Origin: Xenorhabdus bovienii SS-2004
GTDB taxonomy: Bacteria; Pseudomonadota; Gammaproteobacteria; Enterobacterales; Enterobacteriaceae
Assembly (NCBI RefSeq): GCF_000027225.1
Contig: NC_013892.1
Coordinates: forward strand, 3,038,001 to 3,102,000
DNA: 64,000 nt
Reading direction: 5' to 3'
A program made the translations under genes and the position numbers. Below are positions 60,522 to 64,000 of this stretch, in pieces. The notes beneath the pieces were generated by a model. That model was not told where the DNA came from, ran no database searches, and was given only the letters and a program-made list of their open reading frames with translations. Positions within the stretch are counted from its first letter, which is position 1. The number at the start of each line of letters is the position of its first letter.

Positions 60522-61400
60522 ATGAATAACGAATTCAAATGCATCGGTATTGTCGGCCGTCCACGTCACCCTGAAGCGCTGGCCACCCATGAAATGCTTT
60601 ATCACTGGCTGGTATCCAAAGGATACTACGTCATCATGGATAGACAAGTTGCTAGAGACATTGGTTTAAAAGGTGTTCAGACTGGAGGATTGACCGAAAT
60701 CGGCAAAATAGCTGATCTGGTGATTGTTGTTGGCGGCGATGGCAACATGCTGGGAGCAGCCAGAGTATTGTCACGCTATGACATCAAAGTAATTGGCATT
60801 AACCGTGGTAATTTAGGCTTTCTGACGGATTTAGATCCCGATAATGCCTTGCAGCAGCTTTCCGAGGTACTCAATGGAGAATATCGAGACGAAAAACGTT
60901 TCCTATTAGAAGCTCAAGTCACGAAAAAAGGACAGAAATCACGGCGCAGTACGGCGCTGAATGAAGTCGTGCTACATCCGGGCAAAGTCGCTCACATGAT
61001 TGACTTCGAAGTTTATATTGATGAGCGTTTTGCGTTTTCCCAACGCTCCGATGGCTTAATCATTGCGACTCCTACAGGCTCAACAGCCTACTCGTTGTCT
61101 GCTGGTGGGCCAATATTGACACCAAACTTGAACGCCATTGTGCTGGTACCGATGTTTCCACACACGCTTTCAGCGCGCCCTCTTGTTATCAGCAGTGAAA
61201 GCAGCATCCGTCTGAAATTCTCCCGGAACAGCAATGACTATGAAGTAAGCTGTGATAGCCAGATAGTGTTACCGATCCAGGACAGTGAAGAAGTCATTAT
61301 CAAACGCAGTGAATATAACCTGCATTTGATACACCCGAAAGATTACAATTATTTCAATACATTGAGTACGAAGCTGGGTTGGTCGAAAAAAATGTTCTAA
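60522..61400 (+). CDS. nadK: NAD kinase
   Basis: 292 residues from [20 protein letters not shown], the E. coli start and length; an ATG at 60501 adds seven residues. Makes NADP from NAD and ATP in the cytosol. GGDGN motif in [14 protein letters not shown]; nucleotide site [23 protein letters not shown]. Divergent from grpE, before recN, as in E. coli. Confidence 0.96.
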   Translation: MNNEFKCIGIVGRPRHPEALATHEMLYHWLVSKGYYVIMDRQVARDIGLKGVQTGGLTEIGKIADLVIVVGGDGNMLGAARVLSRYDIKVIGINRGNLGFLTDLDPDNALQQLSEVLNGEYRDEKRFLLEAQVTKKGQKSRRSTALNEVVLHPGKVAHMIDFEVYIDERFAFSQRSDGLIIATPTGSTAYSLSAGGPILTPNLNAIVLVPMFPHTLSARPLVISSESSIRLKFSRNSNDYEVSCDSQIVLPIQDSEEVIIKRSEYNLHLIHPKDYNYFNTLSTKLGWSKKMF

Positions 61401-61419
61401 AAACGTAAGCCTCCCACTT

Positions 61420-61461
61420 TACTGTATAAAGAACCAGTTTATACTGTGTGAAAGTACAGAC
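61420..61461 (+). promoter_or_regulatory. two LexA boxes and promoter of recN
   Basis: Box 1 61420-61439 (CTGT-N8-CCAG, one mismatch from CTGT-N8-ACAG) and box 2 61442-61461 (CTGT-N8-ACAG, perfect). The promoter TTTACT (61418-61423), 16 bp, TATACT (61440-61445) is covered by them. E. coli recN has the same paired arrangement, giving tight SOS repression. Confidence 0.93.
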
Positions 61462-61496
61462 ATGTTTTTATATACAGGAAAGGTAGGAGGAACGCG

Positions 61497-63170
61497 ATGC
61501 TGACTCAGTTAACCATCAGTAATTTTGCTATCGTTCGCGAACTGGAAATTGATTTCCGCTCAGGAATGACTGCAATCACAGGGGAAACCGGCGCAGGTAA
61601 ATCCATCGCCATTGATGCTCTGGGCTTATGCCTTGGCAATCGAGGCGAAGCCAATATGGTTCGTGCTGGTGCTACCCGTACTGACATCTGTGCCCGTTTT
61701 TCACTGGCGGATGCACCTTCTGCCCGTAAATGGCTTGAAGCCCACCAACTTGATGAAAGTCGTGATGACGACAATGAGTGCCTGTTGCGGCGCACAATTA
61801 CCGCAGATGGGCGCTCCCGTGGTTTTATCAATGGCACGGCTGTCCCCCTTTCCCAGCTACGTGAATTAGGTTCACACCTGATCCAAATCCATGGGCAACA
61901 TGCCCACCAGTTACTTTTAGAAAACCGTCACCAAAGGCGTTTACTGGACATTTACGCTGGCGAATTTGAACGGCAACATGAAATGAAGCAGGCTTACCAA
62001 CAATGGCGGCAAAGCTGTCAGGCACTCGCCCGATTTCAACAGCAGGCTCTTGAACGCCGCTCTCGCCAGCAATTACTCGAATATCATTTGAAAGAACTAA
62101 ACGAACTGGCACCACAAGTGGGTGAGTACCAAGAACAGGATAGCGAATATAAGCGGCTGGCAAATTGCGGGCAGTTTCTATCTGTCAGTCAGAACGTTCT
62201 CCAGATCTTAAATGATAATGATGAACAGAACATTGTCAGCCTTCTGAATTACGCACGAAACGAACTGACTGAACTGGCCAGCATGGATCACAAATTCAAC
62301 GAACTGCTTAACATGCTGGAAGAAGCAGCCATTCAAATTAATGAAGTCAGTGATGAATTACGCCATTACAGTGATCTACTGGAATTAGACCCTAACCGCC
62401 TGTTTGAATTGGAACAGAAAATTTCACAACAGATCAGCATGGCTCGTAAACATCACGTTGCTCCAGAAGAACTACCTGCCCTGCACCAACAACTTTTGGA
62501 AGAGCAGCATCAGCTCTCCCAACAGGAAGATGATTGCGCCCATCTCAGTGAACTTGTCAGCCTGCATTATCAACAAGCGCTCAATGTGGCAGAAAAACTG
62601 CATCAGGTTCGCCAACAATATGCTGCGGAATTAAGCCAACTGATTACCAACAGCATGCATCAACTCTCCATGCCTCATGGTCGTTTTACCATTGACCTCA
62701 CATTTGAACCCGAACATTTGAATATTGATGGTGCCAGCAAAGTTGAATTTAACGTAACAACTAACCCGGGCCAGCCTCATCAGTCACTGGCAAAAGTTGC
62801 TTCTGGTGGTGAACTTTCCCGTATCGCACTAGCTATTCAGGTCATTACAGCCAAAAAAATGGAAACGCCTGCATTAATCTTTGACGAAGTTGATGTCGGT
62901 ATCAGTGGCCCAACCGCGGCAATCGTTGGCCGATTGCTACGCGAATTGGGAGAGTCGACCCAAGTTATGTGCGTAACGCACTTACCGCAAGTCGCAGGAT
63001 GTGGGCATCAACATTTTTATGTCAACAAACAAACCGACGGGGAAGAAACAGAAACCCATATGCAATTATTGGACAAAAAAGCCCGACTTCAAGAACTGGC
63101 GCGACTTCTGGCGGGTAATGAAGTTACAAAAAACACACTGGCCAACGCAAAAGAGCTATTAGCGGCATAA
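61497..63170 (+). CDS. recN: DNA repair protein RecN
   Basis: 557-residue SMC-like ATPase for double-strand-break repair. Walker [13 protein letters not shown] at the N-terminus, long coiled-coil arms with hinge (~150-380), ABC-type signature [13 protein letters not shown] and Walker [13 protein letters not shown] at the C-terminus. Strong SOS control by the paired LexA boxes upstream. Confidence 0.97.
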   Translation: MLTQLTISNFAIVRELEIDFRSGMTAITGETGAGKSIAIDALGLCLGNRGEANMVRAGATRTDICARFSLADAPSARKWLEAHQLDESRDDDNECLLRRTITADGRSRGFINGTAVPLSQLRELGSHLIQIHGQHAHQLLLENRHQRRLLDIYAGEFERQHEMKQAYQQWRQSCQALARFQQQALERRSRQQLLEYHLKELNELAPQVGEYQEQDSEYKRLANCGQFLSVSQNVLQILNDNDEQNIVSLLNYARNELTELASMDHKFNELLNMLEEAAIQINEVSDELRHYSDLLELDPNRLFELEQKISQQISMARKHHVAPEELPALHQQLLEEQHQLSQQEDDCAHLSELVSLHYQQALNVAEKLHQVRQQYAAELSQLITNSMHQLSMPHGRFTIDLTFEPEHLNIDGASKVEFNVTTNPGQPHQSLAKVASGGELSRIALAIQVITAKKMETPALIFDEVDVGISGPTAAIVGRLLRELGESTQVMCVTHLPQVAGCGHQHFYVNKQTDGEETETHMQLLDKKARLQELARLLAGNEVTKNTLANAKELLAA

Positions 63171-63283
63171 ATTAATACAACTTTTTTGTATACTTGAAGT
63201 CATAGGTAAAACGCTGAGAGGTTTTCAATCTCTTCAATGTTTATTATCATCGACAGCCTCACTCCTAAAGGAATGTAATTACT

Positions 63284-63628
63284 ATGCGCTGTAAATTGTT
63301 GACTGCCGCTACCGTATCACTTGTTATGCTGACTGCGGGTTGCTCCATGTTTGAGCGAGTTGTTTATCGTCCTGATATTAATCAAGGGAATTACCTGACA
63401 CCGGCTGCGGTATCAAAAATCCACAAAGGAATGACTCAACAACAAGTCGCTTACACTTTGGGAACACCAATGCTGACTGATCCGTTTGGAAGTCAAATTT
63501 GGTACTACATATTCCGTGATCAGCCAGGCCATAAGAAGGCCACACAAGAAACATTGACGCTCACCTTTGATAGTAATGGTGTGTTGACTGATATCAAGAA
63601 TGAAAAAGCTTTTCCAGAGGATCAGTAA
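63284..63628 (+). CDS. bamE: outer membrane assembly factor BamE
   Basis: 114-residue outer-membrane lipoprotein of the BAM complex. Signal and lipobox in [16 protein letters not shown]; the mature fold has [20 protein letters not shown] and [16 protein letters not shown], ending with an Asn/Lys/Glu-rich tail. Follows recN as in E. coli. Confidence 0.96.
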   Translation: MRCKLLTAATVSLVMLTAGCSMFERVVYRPDINQGNYLTPAAVSKIHKGMTQQQVAYTLGTPMLTDPFGSQIWYYIFRDQPGHKKATQETLTLTFDSNGVLTDIKNEKAFPEDQ

Positions 63629-63692
63629 GACGCGGAATTTTATTTATTCGCCAGTAATGCATCTGGCGAATAAATAGATATCGGAATAGATG

Positions 63693-63986
63693 TTATTGAG
63701 TGCTATTTTTAGCTCGTTCAGCCCGTTTACGACGCATTTCTTTTGGATCGGCAAGAAGGGGACGATAAATTTCTACACGATCCCCTTCTACCATCGTATC
63801 GGTCAATTTAACCGGACGACTATAAATGCCGATTTTATTCTTAATCAAATCGATATCACTACGTAATGTCAAAAGACCAGATGCGACAATCGCCTGTTCG
63901 ACAGTCGATCCCTGAGGTACTTTCACATTACACAGATATTGACGTTCAGGCAGAGCATAAACGACTTCGACATTGATATCAGACAC
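63693..63986 (-). CDS. rnfH: RnfH family protein
   Basis: 97 residues from the GTG giving [20 protein letters not shown]; an in-frame GTG at 63998 near the window edge is an alternative. Ubiquitin-like fold family linked to RnfABCDGE, function unknown. [20 protein letters not shown] and [20 protein letters not shown] are characteristic. In E. coli ratA lies upstream, which here would fall beyond the edge. Confidence 0.9.
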   Translation of the reverse strand: MSDINVEVVYALPERQYLCNVKVPQGSTVEQAIVASGLLTLRSDIDLIKNKIGIYSRPVKLTDTMVEGDRVEIYRPLLADPKEMRRKRAERAKNSTQ

Positions 63987-64000
63987 TGTAAACCTCACGC

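Noticed and set aside
60399..60647. N-terminal extension of grpE
   Set aside because: It contains the sigma-32 promoter and part of divergent nadK; the family starts at 60398.
61505..61837. Antisense ORF inside recN
   Set aside because: Shadow of the recN frame with arginine/serine-rich composition and no ribosome site.

Overview
The window reads as chromosome of an insect-associated enterobacterium of the Xenorhabdus/Photorhabdus group, most likely Xenorhabdus. Core genes (uhpT, zipA, gltX, lepB, rpoE, srmB, rnc) match Escherichia coli proteins closely in sequence and order. Added to this are an insecticidal Tc-complex gene (tccC), contact-dependent inhibition (CDI) debris and many decayed insertion sequences. 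The genus call is inference; no 16S or other marker gene is present.

Region by region: 1-1442 holds the end of pgk and fbaA (glycolysis). 1594-5554 is an accessory pair, a TccC/Rhs toxin with an unrecognised C-terminal domain and a beta-lactamase-like serine hydrolase. 5887-8035 carries uhpT and uhpA without uhpB or uhpC, followed by transposase debris. 9222-13851 is core: cysS, ppiB, lpxH and a PurR-controlled purEK. 13900-21870 is a genomic scrapyard: riboflavin-synthase-like and methyltransferase-like fragments, a zinc alcohol dehydrogenase, remnants of IS6, IS3, IS66, ISAs1 and IS1, one intact-looking IS630 element, a CdiA VENN fragment overlapping a SymE fragment, and an orphan CDI toxin tip with its immunity gene. 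22134-23649 has a PEP-mutase/isocitrate-lyase-family gene and a YkgJ-type protein.

23777-42875 is conserved backbone: a seven-gene Val/Lys tRNA operon, gltX, two tRNA-Ala genes, a decayed nupC, ypeB, ligA, zipA, cysZ, cysK, ptsH-ptsI-crr, the sulfate/thiosulfate operon cysPTWAM, yfeY and ypeA. 43275-45057 is a second insertion-sequence graveyard. 45362-55148 is the yfhL, acpS, pdxJ, recO, era, rnc, lepB, lepA, rseCBA, rpoE block in E. coli order, but acpS carries two frameshifts, two stop codons and a small deletion. The remainder has trmN, srmB, a lipase-like gene, ung, grpE (sigma-32 promoter), nadK, recN (two LexA boxes), bamE and rnfH.

How the parts cooperate: cysPTWA imports sulfate or thiosulfate, CysZ adds a sulfate channel, and CysK/CysM make cysteine. 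PtsI-PtsH-Crr supply phosphate for sugar uptake and carbon signalling, and a CRP-like site precedes uhpT. RpoE-RseABC, YfeY and BamE belong to envelope homeostasis. The observations most worth following are the acpS pseudogene, the orphan CDI toxin/immunity module, the TccC tail, uhpT-uhpA without the sensor genes, and a translationally intact IS66 deletion fusion.
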